Assembly: GCA_942491555.1 (NCBI GenBank)
Contig: CALOBN010000006.1
Coordinates: 124,001-188,000, forward strand
Reading direction: 5' to 3'
DNA: 64,000 nt
From: Marinihelvus sp942491555
GTDB lineage: Bacteria; Pseudomonadota; Gammaproteobacteria; Xanthomonadales; SZUA-36
Part shown: positions 43,057 through 51,163 of the stretch, in pieces
Position numbering within the stretch: the first letter of the stretch is position 1
Layout: each line of letters begins with the position of its first letter
Program-made: the position numbers and the translations under genes
Notes under the pieces: generated by a model
Database searches by the model: none
Seen by the model: only the letters and a program-made list of their open reading frames with translations
What the model was told of the DNA's origin: nothing

Positions 43057-44364
43057 TTGAAGTCTCCCATCACGCTGTTTCGTGAGCTCGTCGGCCCCGC
43101 TGCGGTTATGGCAGCGGGCACCATGGGCGCAGGGGCCCTGGCCTCTTTTCTGCTGGCCGGTGCCTGGTTTCGCTATGACCTGCTGTGGGTCATTTTGCTG
43201 ATGCTGCCGGTGTTCGTGGTCTCCGCGGACAGCGCATCGCGCATTGGCGCCCTGAACCCCGACCGGGGCATGTTCACCCTGGTGCGGGAGCGCATAAACC
43301 CTTTACTGGCCTGGTTCATCCTGTTGCTGGTCGTCCCGGTGCATTTTCTTGTCACCATGGGACAGCTGTCGGTGATGGTAGCGGCGTTCAAATCCCTGGT
43401 TCCGTGGGACGCCCTTACCCCTCAATCCGGCGCCCTGGGCTGGGATGTGGGATTGAGTATGGGGCTTGCCGCTGCAACGCTCTGGTTGTTGTTCTCCCGG
43501 GGTTATCAGCGCATGGAGCGGGCCATGACCCTGCTCATGGTCCTGATGCTGATCTGTTTCTTTGTGGTGGCACTGCGGGGCCTGGTGGAATGGCGCGCCA
43601 TTCTTGACGGGTTCCTGCCCTCGCTACCGGCTGATTTGCCCATCGCTGACAGCGGGCAGTCTCGTGTGGCGTCGAGTTCCATCATCGCCATGGTCGGTGC
43701 GGCGATCGCTCCGGCGGCATTGCTGGGGCTGCCTTACCTGTGTGCCGATGCCGGCAACGATCGTCATGAGCTGAAGAGTGCCTTGCGCAAGGCGGTGATC
43801 AACCTGGGCGTTATCTTTGGGGCCTATGCGGTGCTGGTGGTGGTTGCCGGAGGCTATGCACTCTACCCCCTGCCCAACCACGCCAGCCTGGCGGATGTTG
43901 GCGAGGCCTCGGCGGTGTTTCGGGACGCGCTGCCCGGCGTGTTTGCTGCCCTGGGGCCATTGCTGTTCAACATTGGGCTGTTCACCGCAGCGCTCACCAC
44001 CATGGTGGTCGCCGCCCAGGTCACCGTGTATTTCATCCTGGACCAGCTGGGCCTGGATTGGCGTTTCACTGAGCAAAACAGGCGCTTTACCGTGCTCCTG
44101 TCGGTCTTTGTGCTCGGCGCAGCAGCGCTGGCACCCCTATGGGACTTTCCCGCGCTGCTCAAGGTCATCCTGCTGATGGGCATCAACGTCGTGGTGATCC
44201 CCGTGGTCTACCTGGTGGTCATTGTGCTGTGCAACAGCAAAGCGGTGATGAGCGGGGTTAGAACCGAGCCCTGGCGCAACGCGATTCTGCTTATCGGTCT
44301 GCTGGCTTCCCTGACGCTGGCTGTGATCAAGGCACCGGGGTATTTTCAGATTCTTGTGGGATGA
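43057..44364 (+). CDS. Nramp-family-like transporter lacking canonical metal ligands
   Basis: 435 residues with about 11 transmembrane helices and a TTG start 16 nt after the DUF885 stop. The first helix, GPAAVMAAGTMGAGALASF, aligns with the Nramp helix 1 GPG..VAIGYMDPGNWAT, but the metal-binding DPGN is GAGA (24-27). In helix 6 IAMVGAAIAPAALLGL replaces the MPHN motif with APAA (218-221). All key Mn/Fe ligands are therefore missing while the fold is kept, so the substrate is probably not a transition metal. Candidates are Mg2+, protons or an organic solute. It may be co-transcribed with the broken DUF885 gene. Confidence 0.82.
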   Translation: MKSPITLFRELVGPAAVMAAGTMGAGALASFLLAGAWFRYDLLWVILLMLPVFVVSADSASRIGALNPDRGMFTLVRERINPLLAWFILLLVVPVHFLVTMGQLSVMVAAFKSLVPWDALTPQSGALGWDVGLSMGLAAATLWLLFSRGYQRMERAMTLLMVLMLICFFVVALRGLVEWRAILDGFLPSLPADLPIADSGQSRVASSSIIAMVGAAIAPAALLGLPYLCADAGNDRHELKSALRKAVINLGVIFGAYAVLVVVAGGYALYPLPNHASLADVGEASAVFRDALPGVFAALGPLLFNIGLFTAALTTMVVAAQVTVYFILDQLGLDWRFTEQNRRFTVLLSVFVLGAAALAPLWDFPALLKVILLMGINVVVIPVVYLVVIVLCNSKAVMSGVRTEPWRNAILLIGLLASLTLAVIKAPGYFQILVG

Positions 44365-44691
44365 GTGTAAATACCGTTGAAAATGCCCAGGCAAGGAGTG
44401 CACTCCCGGCCAAAATCCCCACAGGCAGGTAATGCCACACAGAGCAGCGGCCCAGGGAAGATCACGGCGCGAGGTTTGGAACGAGAGGCACAGCCCTGTG
44501 ATGAGAAGAGGAACGAGCAGCTACATCCAAACCGGCTCGACCGGATCAGCGAGCGGCATTGTGCCGCTCTGCATGTGCTGCAACAGATCGCCCGGCTGAG
44601 CCAGCTTGTTGAGATCAACGCCCGGCGCCGGTGTCGCTCTAAACTCGACTCGCTGAGGTGAACCCGTATCGACGGGCCGCGAGCCCACAGG
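44365..44691. other. Intergenic region between convergent genes
   Basis: 327 bp between the transporter and the amidohydrolase. On the minus strand, directly after and in frame with the amidohydrolase stop, a 50-codon stretch ending near 44525 has a protein-like composition (APGVDLNKLAQPGDLLQHMQ). It has a GTG but no ribosome-binding site, so I regard it as a possible remnant only. No hairpin terminator is evident. Confidence 0.3.
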
Positions 44692-46035
44692 CTATTCCAG
44701 CGTGTTCTTGTAGATGACACCGTCTTTCATAATGATGACGAAGTTCGTATGTGGGTCGGCGATCAGGTCGATGTTCTCGAGCGGATTGCCGTCGACCAGC
44801 AGCAGGTCGGCATACGCGCCCTCCCGAACCACACCGTTGTCACCGGGGTAGGGATCGCGCGGCCCGGAGCGCTTGAAGATCTCGTAGTTCTGGCTGGTCG
44901 CCATCTTCAGCACTTCCCAGGGCTCGTAATAGCGGGTGAGCTTGGCCAGCTGCGCCCCCTGACGCTCGGCGAGCGCGGGTGAACCCTGGGTGTCAGTGCC
45001 GAACCCGATGAGCAGGTCGTATTTATCCGCTAACTCGTAGGCTGTATCCGTTCCAGAGATCAGCAATTGGTACTTTTGTTCCTGAAACGAGCCGGCAGGT
45101 AACGGGATCGCATCCTCATCGTCATAGAAGGGCTGCAGGCAGATCGACGTATTCGTCTCCTGCATCAGTTCTGCAGTTTCCTCGTCAATCATCTGGCCAT
45201 GCTCGACATTCCGGACACCGCCGCGAATCGCATTCTGGATCGCCTTAGCGGAGTAGGAGTGAACTGTCACGTAGGTGCCCCAGTTCTCCGCCACTTCGAC
45301 CGCCGCCTCGATTTCCTCGATGGTGTATTGCGACACGTCGAGCGGATCCGAGGGCGAGGCGACCCCGCCCCCACCCATGAGCTTAATGAAGACCGCCCCC
45401 CGCATCAGGTTCTCGCGCACGCGCTGCATGACTTGCGCCTTGCCGTCCGCGATGGCGACCGACCCCATCCTTTCCTGCGGGATGAGATCCCTCGAATAGC
45501 TCGAAGGTATCTCAATCGGGCTCCGGAAATCTGCATGGCCCGACGTTTGGGAAATCATCGACCCCGCAGCGTACATCCGGGGACCAACATACATACCCTC
45601 ATCGATCACCGCCTTTAGATCGAAGACATTGCCGCCCATGTCCCTGATCGTGGTGAAGCCCCGCATAAGCGTCTTTTCCGCTCCATCGGCCGCCACAAGG
45701 TTCAGCTTGCCCTCACCAAGCGCGAACGCGTTGCCACCATAATTCGCGGCCATGCTGTGCCAATGACAATCTGTAAGGCCAGGCATCAGCGTGCGCCCGC
45801 CACCGTCGATGACCGTGCCACCGGCGACAGCAAGCGGTTCGGTCGACACGGCGGTGATCAGGTTGTCCATCACCACCACGTTGGCGTTTTCGATCAGGGC
45901 TTCGTTTACGCCGTCAAAGACGTTGACGTTCGTGAACAGGATCGGCCCGGAGGCGTCCTGGGCAACCGCCGGCTGGGCGACACTCAGAGCGACGGCAAGC
46001 GCCGCGGTCAAGATCCTGGTGTTTAGTTTCGGCAT
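44692..46035 (-). CDS. Exported amidohydrolase, dipeptidase-like
   Basis: 447 residues from the ATG at 46035 (signal peptide TAALAVALSVAQPAVA); the open frame to 46215 overlaps the upstream gene and is rejected. It belongs to the amidohydrolase superfamily branch of imidazolonepropionase-like and Xaa-Pro/Xaa-Arg dipeptidases. Metal ligands appear as HWH in DCHWHSMA, the carboxylatable lysine in VFIKLMGGGG, histidines in VTVHSYSAKAI and NVEHGQMID, and the Asp in GFGTDTQGSP. It is the last gene of the seven-gene minus-strand cluster, 10 nt after the beta-lactamase-like gene, and probably hydrolyses an amide or dipeptide released by the upstream enzymes. Confidence 0.9.
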   Translation of the reverse strand: MPKLNTRILTAALAVALSVAQPAVAQDASGPILFTNVNVFDGVNEALIENANVVVMDNLITAVSTEPLAVAGGTVIDGGGRTLMPGLTDCHWHSMAANYGGNAFALGEGKLNLVAADGAEKTLMRGFTTIRDMGGNVFDLKAVIDEGMYVGPRMYAAGSMISQTSGHADFRSPIEIPSSYSRDLIPQERMGSVAIADGKAQVMQRVRENLMRGAVFIKLMGGGGVASPSDPLDVSQYTIEEIEAAVEVAENWGTYVTVHSYSAKAIQNAIRGGVRNVEHGQMIDEETAELMQETNTSICLQPFYDDEDAIPLPAGSFQEQKYQLLISGTDTAYELADKYDLLIGFGTDTQGSPALAERQGAQLAKLTRYYEPWEVLKMATSQNYEIFKRSGPRDPYPGDNGVVREGAYADLLLVDGNPLENIDLIADPHTNFVIIMKDGVIYKNTLE

Positions 46036-46045
46036 TGGATTTCTC

Positions 46046-47044
46046 TTATTGAGGATTGGACGCGGGAGACAAGTAGAAGTAGTCGAACAGCGTGCGGGCG
46101 ATCTCGGCAATTGCCCGATCCCTGTCCGCCGTGGATGTCTCGCTGCTGTTCGTGAACACGGCGATAGCGAACCGCCGACCGTCGGGGAGCGTGACATAAC
46201 CGGCGTCGTTGGCAACTCCGCCTAAGGTTCCGGTCTTGTGCGCGACGGGCGTTCCCTTCGGCAAGAGCCCCTTAATACGGCCATCGCCGGTGCGCGTGCG
46301 CGACATGACGCCCAGCAGGAACTCGCGGCTTTCCGGGCTCATCGCCGTGCCACCGTCGATGGCAAGCAGGAGTTTCAGATACGCATTGGGCGTTGTGTGG
46401 TCGCGGGGATCCGCCTCGAAGTCCGGATTGGGATCAAGCTGGGCCGCCACCAGTGCCGGGTTGTTGCTGATGGCCTCAGCGACAGCTTCTGGGGTGACCG
46501 ATGGCACGCCGTAGAAATCCATGAGAATCCCGCGGACAGGCCGATCGACCCTGAAGTCGGTGATCCCGAGCCTGCGCAGGTTCTCGGTCACCGCCGCTGG
46601 TCCACCTGCCAGCCCCATAAGGACGTCGGTCGCCGTGTTGTCACTCTCTGTGATCATCGGATATATCAAGTTCGCCAACGAGAACTGGACCCCGGAGTAG
46701 GGGAATCTCTCGGCAATCGCAACTACGCCGGCGACATACATGTCTTGCGGGACGTCGACCATTTGGTCGAGACTGAGTTCTCCCTTGTCCACAAGATCCA
46801 TCACTTTCGTGGCAATCGCAACCTTGTAGGTGCTGGCCATGGCGAAGGTCTCATCGCCATTGAACGAGATGACCTCGTCGCCGCCGATTTCCTGCGCCGC
46901 GAAGCCTATGCGCCCGGCAAGCGGCGACGCGATCTGTCCGATCGCCTCTCCAACGGACTGTTCTTGCGTTGTCTGGCCGTATGCCGGGCCGAAGGCAGCC
47001 GCCGCAGAAATCGCGAGGGCTACGATAACTTTACGTAATTTCAT
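46046..47044 (-). CDS. Class A beta-lactamase-like protein with rebuilt omega loop
   Basis: 332 residues, ATG at 47044 with AAAGGAG 9 nt upstream; signal peptide LRKVIVALAISAAAAFGPAYG. The serine beta-lactamase motifs are S71-T-Y-K74, S134-D-N136 and K270-T-G. The omega loop is odd: the LDRWEPELN region of class A enzymes, which supplies the deacylating E166, reads VDRPVRGIL here (V170 at the Glu position). About 35-40 extra residues precede DPRDHTTP. Acylation looks possible but normal deacylation does not. It could be a slow penicillin-binding-like protein, a lactamase with an alternative base, or an amidase of another substrate. Cluster context favours substrate processing. Confidence 0.9.
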   Translation of the reverse strand: MKLRKVIVALAISAAAAFGPAYGQTTQEQSVGEAIGQIASPLAGRIGFAAQEIGGDEVISFNGDETFAMASTYKVAIATKVMDLVDKGELSLDQMVDVPQDMYVAGVVAIAERFPYSGVQFSLANLIYPMITESDNTATDVLMGLAGGPAAVTENLRRLGITDFRVDRPVRGILMDFYGVPSVTPEAVAEAISNNPALVAAQLDPNPDFEADPRDHTTPNAYLKLLLAIDGGTAMSPESREFLLGVMSRTRTGDGRIKGLLPKGTPVAHKTGTLGGVANDAGYVTLPDGRRFAIAVFTNSSETSTADRDRAIAEIARTLFDYFYLSPASNPQ

Positions 47045-47207
47045 TTTTGGATTCTCCTTTTGCGAGATGAGGTTTGGGACTGTCCACTGGGAAGGGCAGG
47101 TGCAACTTGGGCATCCCCGTCGAGAACTCGGCATTCTCCAATGACAGCGGCGACGCGAAGCGCCGCTCGCTGCAACCAATTGCCAGGTATGACAAAGTTT
47201 ATTTGCC

Positions 47208-48629
47208 TTATGCTCCGTTGAGCATTTTCGCCGCGTTGCGCAGATATCCCGGCGAATGATCGATCCCTGAGATTTCATCCGGGTTGGGCGCCAAGCCGAA
47301 GTACATGCCACAGAAATCACGGGCCGGGTCGACATAGATACCCTGCCCCATGTTGCCGTGTTTGAACATGGCGCCGTCGCTGAAGACATGGTCCCACTGG
47401 GCCGAGTTGTAGGCAGGGACTTCGCCGAACCAGTCGGTGCCGTATTGCTCTTCGGTCGAGCCCTTGTAGGCCTCGGGATTGCCCATGGTCTGGATGCTTT
47501 TCAGCAGCCTGTCCGAGATGATCTGCTCATCCGACACGACATTCCAACTGGGCGTGTAAATCAACGTGTAGCGCAACAGGTCCTCGGGCGTCGTGTTGTG
47601 CAAACCGGCGGCCAGAGGAGTTCCGTCCGGCGCGAGCCCGCAAATGAAAGGGTTCTTCGATCCGATCTTCGACCAGACCCTCTCGTTCCAATAGTCCTGC
47701 CACCGCATTCCAGACACATATTGCGTCGCCAGCACCAGCGTCTGGGTATTCGCGCCGGAATAGCGGAAACGTTCGCCTGCGGATTCACCCGGCAATGGCT
47801 CGGCGTTCTTGGACATCTCGCGGAAATCGCCCTTGTTCGGCTCGAAACCGGCCGTGAACCAGTTTGCGATCCACGAATCAGGGTTCAGCAGGTTCTCGAT
47901 GGTTTCCTCAATATTGAGGCCGGAGGACATGTTCATCACGTTCCTGACCGTCGCCTGCTCCCAGGCCGACCCTCTGATCTCGGGCACGTAGGTCGGGACC
48001 GGCTTGTCCAGATCGATCTTGCCCTCATCAGCAAGCATTGCGACAAGCAGGCCAACCGTCGGTTTGGATGCCGACATCCAGATGTGAATATCGGTGGGAT
48101 TCATGCCCGGATAGACCTCGAAGACGACTTTGCCCTTGTGGGCCATCATCATCGCCTGAACCTGGCGCTTGCCGACCAGATATTCCTTCAGCGGCGGCGT
48201 GGGTGTACCGTCAGCAGCCGTATAGGTCAGATCCAGAATTGACGGATCGATTGCCCTCTCGAGCCTGGAAAACTCCTGCGGCGGAGGGACGTAGGAGCAG
48301 TGGAAGAACTCGGGGATATTGAGGTTGTAGTAGATGGAATCTTCGTTGCCCGACTGCCAGTTGGGAAAACTGTAGTTCTTGGTCGCCTTGGCGATGAATT
48401 CCGGGGACTGGGGCTTTTTCCACCTGGCCATCGGGCTGTCGACTTCAAGCGGCTCGAAACCCGATGCGCCAACCCGGACTGGCCCGCTCGTTTGTGCCGC
48501 GACAGGCCGGATGGGCAGCCCGAGCCCGGCTGCACCCGCCGCCGCTCCGACAGCCACTCCACTCGCCATAAAGCTGCGCCGTGAAAGACCCTTTGGGGCG
48601 TCGTAATCTTTGTCGTGTTTCGTGTTCAT
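47208..48629 (-). CDS. Tat-exported class C beta-lactamase-fold serine hydrolase
   Basis: 473 residues. The twin-arginine signal is S-R-R-S-F-M (16-21) followed by a long Ala/Gly hydrophobic stretch and cleavage near PVAAQ. The SxxK nucleophile is S186-A-S-K189 (WMSASKPTVG), the YxN-like motif is in RFRYSGANTQ, and the third motif is probably FKHGNMGQG. The N-terminal 150 residues are an extra domain. Export in folded state by Tat suggests a cofactor or rapid folding. It probably hydrolyses an ester, amide or lactam in the periplasm. It lies 164 bp upstream of the beta-lactamase-like gene in the same orientation. Confidence 0.9.
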   Translation of the reverse strand: MNTKHDKDYDAPKGLSRRSFMASGVAVGAAAGAAGLGLPIRPVAAQTSGPVRVGASGFEPLEVDSPMARWKKPQSPEFIAKATKNYSFPNWQSGNEDSIYYNLNIPEFFHCSYVPPPQEFSRLERAIDPSILDLTYTAADGTPTPPLKEYLVGKRQVQAMMMAHKGKVVFEVYPGMNPTDIHIWMSASKPTVGLLVAMLADEGKIDLDKPVPTYVPEIRGSAWEQATVRNVMNMSSGLNIEETIENLLNPDSWIANWFTAGFEPNKGDFREMSKNAEPLPGESAGERFRYSGANTQTLVLATQYVSGMRWQDYWNERVWSKIGSKNPFICGLAPDGTPLAAGLHNTTPEDLLRYTLIYTPSWNVVSDEQIISDRLLKSIQTMGNPEAYKGSTEEQYGTDWFGEVPAYNSAQWDHVFSDGAMFKHGNMGQGIYVDPARDFCGMYFGLAPNPDEISGIDHSPGYLRNAAKMLNGA

Positions 48630-48743
48630 TGGTATGTCCTCTCGCTATTTGAGGCTTGAAACAATCTAATTGGCGTGCCTGACCCTACAGGGGGTATTTG
48701 TCTTGTGCCGCCGAATAATCTTGGCGAGGGGTGCATGAGCTGC

Positions 48744-49277
48744 TTAGGTTGCATGTTTCGCCATCGACCTTAGCGACAACATTGTCACGCCCACAAACAC
48801 GAGCTTGATGCCGAGGAACACCCCAATCGCAACCGTCCCGGCCAGCGGAAAGCCGATAAAAAGCATGATGCCCAGGAGCACCGTCACCACGGCGTCGAAC
48901 AGCAGCCAGCCTTTACCCTCCTGTATTGAGAATGCGGCGAAGAACTCGGAGAGGCCATCGACGAAGAAGTAGATACTCAGCATGATGGTCAGGATTGCTG
49001 AAGACATCAGTGGACTCGCGACAACGGCAAAGCCCGCCAGCAAGGTCAAGACACCGATCAGGAACACCAGGATACCCTTGCCCAGGCTGCCAGCCTTGAA
49101 GGCCCAGATCATGCGCATGATACCTGCGGCGATGACCAGTGCGCCGACCAACAGCAGAATCGATTGACCTGCAATCCAGGGCATGGCGATCGCCACGGCA
49201 CCTAAAATGATGGACAGCCAGCCCATGAGTCTCATGCTGCTGCTCACTTTCTGTAAATTGGGAGTTTCTGCATTCAT
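48744..49277 (-). CDS. HdeD-like (DUF308) membrane protein
   Basis: 177 residues with six predicted transmembrane helices in repeated pairs (MGWLSIILGAVAIAMPWIAG, LLLVGALVIAAGIMRMIWAFKAG, ILVFLIGVLTLLAGFAVVASP and so on). This is the HdeD/DUF308 duplicated hairpin. E. coli HdeD is an acid-resistance membrane protein of unknown mechanism. An AAGGAC ribosome-binding site precedes the ATG at 49277. It is embedded in the catabolic cluster between two hydrolase genes, and a close homologue sits at 61798 beside the phospholipase D genes. Role here unknown. Confidence 0.87.
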   Translation of the reverse strand: MNAETPNLQKVSSSMRLMGWLSIILGAVAIAMPWIAGQSILLLVGALVIAAGIMRMIWAFKAGSLGKGILVFLIGVLTLLAGFAVVASPLMSSAILTIMLSIYFFVDGLSEFFAAFSIQEGKGWLLFDAVVTVLLGIMLFIGFPLAGTVAIGVFLGIKLVFVGVTMLSLRSMAKHAT

Positions 49278-49332
49278 TGTTTTGTCCTTTTAATGGGTGA
49301 AATTGATCTGACGTCGCACAGGTTTCTCGCCC

Positions 49333-50976
49333 TCAGTTTTCGATTGTCTGGGGAAAGGCACCCGTGAAGTCTGTGGGCATAGGCATACCGGTCGAGAATT
49401 CGGCATTCCACGCCTCTTCCGAGATCGGCTCGAAGCGCGGCTTGTCTTCCGGTTCAAACCGGACCGGCTGACCGGGGAAGACAGGAAGCAGCTCATCGTC
49501 ACGCACAACGATCTGACCGTTGACGATCACGGCTTCCATGCCCGTCGAAGGGACAGCGCCCTTTTCGTAGGTCGAATTGTCCGTGAAGGTTTCGGGGTCA
49601 AAGACCACGATATCGGCAACCATCCCAGTCTGGATGCGGCCGCGCTCCTGCATGAACCTCAGCCCCGTATCGCCAAGATGCTTGGCCGCGTTGTAGCTGA
49701 GAATCGACATCAGCTGCATCATCGGGATGTCGTGTTCCCGACCAAGACTTATCGTTTTGGCTCGGGTGCCAGCCGTCCGCGGATGGGTGCCGCCCAGTTG
49801 GTCCATCGGGAAATCCCACGGTGCGTCGTACGGTGTGGCTACAGTTGCGTCACTGGCCACGGTCACACCCTTCAGCGTCAGCCACTTAGGCTCGTTTTCT
49901 TCGGGCTGCTTGAAGATGACGATTAGCGTGGACGGATCGGATGCGACGGTTTCCTTGTAGGTCTCCAAGGTGTAGAACTCATTCGTTTCCGGATCCAGCA
50001 TGGTATCTTCATAGCGTTTGCCAAAACCGTCGATCCAGCTCTCAGGCTCCAGGAACTCGGCATTGATCGTGGTGGAACCCGCAGCGTAGGGATAGACTTC
50101 ACCCCAGATGTTGTGTCCCTGTTCCTGAAGCTCAATAATCATCTGGTGTGCAAGCCGCCAGCCGTCATTGTTGAAGTGCAGCACGATCGCCGGGGCGCCA
50201 AGCGCCACGGCGTTGGCAATGAGTTCCTGCGCGCCGTTGTTCTCCGTCGTGTCGGTGCCGAGCGTATAGCGTGTATGAGCACCCGTCGGGCGGTCATAGC
50301 GCGCACCGACTTTCTGTACCTCGAACATCTCCCGTGAAGAGACGCCCTCTCTCATGTAGCCTACGGTGCTGCCGATGCCGGGGGCGCCAGCCTGCAGGCC
50401 CTTGTCAATCTCCTCGAGAATCGCGTTGCCCTGTTCCAAAGTCGGGCGCGTCACGCTCCAGCCGGTTTGCTTGCGGGTTTCAAGCGCGGCTATGGGGCCA
50501 TCTATCAGGTAATCGGCGCCGTCTGACCCGTCGATGACCATCGCGCGGGCTAACTCGTGGCTAACCGCACAGCCGTAGTTGGCCTGGGTCACACCGGCAC
50601 GCGCTTCGTACCAGTCGGCCATATAGGATCCCGCACAGCCCAATTCGAAATCTATGCTGCTGGTCAACCCGTCGCGCAAGCCGAGGGAATAGCCGGCCGG
50701 CATCTGAAAGTGGAAATGCGTGTCGATAAAGCCCGGTGCGACGATCTTGCCGGTGGCGTCAACGGTCTCGGCGCCCTGCAGCGGCTTTTTGCTGATCATG
50801 ACGATGCGACCGTCGGTGATGCCGACATTCGCGATATCGTCGTACATCGTTTCGGGATCAATGACGCGTCCATTGTTAATAACGAGGTCGTAGTCCTTCG
50901 CCATGGCTGGCATGGCAAAAGTTGTCAGGCCAAGGAGCAATCCCAGCCCAAAAGAAAGTGTTTTTCTGGTTTCCAT
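49333..50976 (-). CDS. Exported N-acyl-D-amino-acid deacylase-like amidohydrolase
   Basis: 547 residues from METRKTLSFGLGLLLGLTTFAMPAMA at 50976, a signal peptide; a start at 51018 is less likely. The D-aminoacylase/dihydroorotase-like amidohydrolase fold shows GFIDTHFHF (first metal His pair), a glycine-rich AGAPGIGSTVGYM, TGAHTRYT and VLHFNNDG with further His ligands, SDATVATPYDA with the catalytic Asp, and GGTHPRTAGT. Such enzymes remove acyl groups from N-acyl-D-amino acids. The export signal is unusual for cytoplasmic D-aminoacylases but fits the periplasmic theme of this cluster. A TCATCA direct-repeat site lies about 133 nt upstream. Confidence 0.88.
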   Translation of the reverse strand: METRKTLSFGLGLLLGLTTFAMPAMAKDYDLVINNGRVIDPETMYDDIANVGITDGRIVMISKKPLQGAETVDATGKIVAPGFIDTHFHFQMPAGYSLGLRDGLTSSIDFELGCAGSYMADWYEARAGVTQANYGCAVSHELARAMVIDGSDGADYLIDGPIAALETRKQTGWSVTRPTLEQGNAILEEIDKGLQAGAPGIGSTVGYMREGVSSREMFEVQKVGARYDRPTGAHTRYTLGTDTTENNGAQELIANAVALGAPAIVLHFNNDGWRLAHQMIIELQEQGHNIWGEVYPYAAGSTTINAEFLEPESWIDGFGKRYEDTMLDPETNEFYTLETYKETVASDPSTLIVIFKQPEENEPKWLTLKGVTVASDATVATPYDAPWDFPMDQLGGTHPRTAGTRAKTISLGREHDIPMMQLMSILSYNAAKHLGDTGLRFMQERGRIQTGMVADIVVFDPETFTDNSTYEKGAVPSTGMEAVIVNGQIVVRDDELLPVFPGQPVRFEPEDKPRFEPISEEAWNAEFSTGMPMPTDFTGAFPQTIEN

Positions 50977-51108
50977 AATCGTCTCATTGCTTGATGATAG
51001 TTTTTGAACTCGACACAAGTCATCATGACCTGGTGAGGTTTGCTGAGCGCTCGATTCCTAACGGACAGTCGTTAATCTTTGAGCATAGTTCGGATATCCA
51101 TGCCGCGA

Positions 51109-51127
51109 CCTGATGAAAATATGATGA
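51109..51127. promoter_or_regulatory. Candidate operator, TCATCA direct repeat (copy 1)
   Basis: Read on the minus strand this is TCATCATATTTTCATCAGG: two TCATCA hexamers with an 11-bp period. It lies about 133 nt upstream of the deacylase start and downstream of the porin stop. An identical 19-nt copy is at 52810. Tandem direct repeats one helical turn apart are the usual binding form of OmpR/CadC-type winged-helix regulators, and the adjacent gene at 52834 encodes one. Confidence 0.6.
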
Positions 51128-51163
51128 CGTCATTCAACATTAAATCGTCTGCCCCGGCGACAC

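Noticed and set aside
44525..44691. Fifty-codon tail after the amidohydrolase stop in the same frame
   Set aside because: Could suggest readthrough, but the amidohydrolase already has a normal C-terminus and no homologue is recognised.
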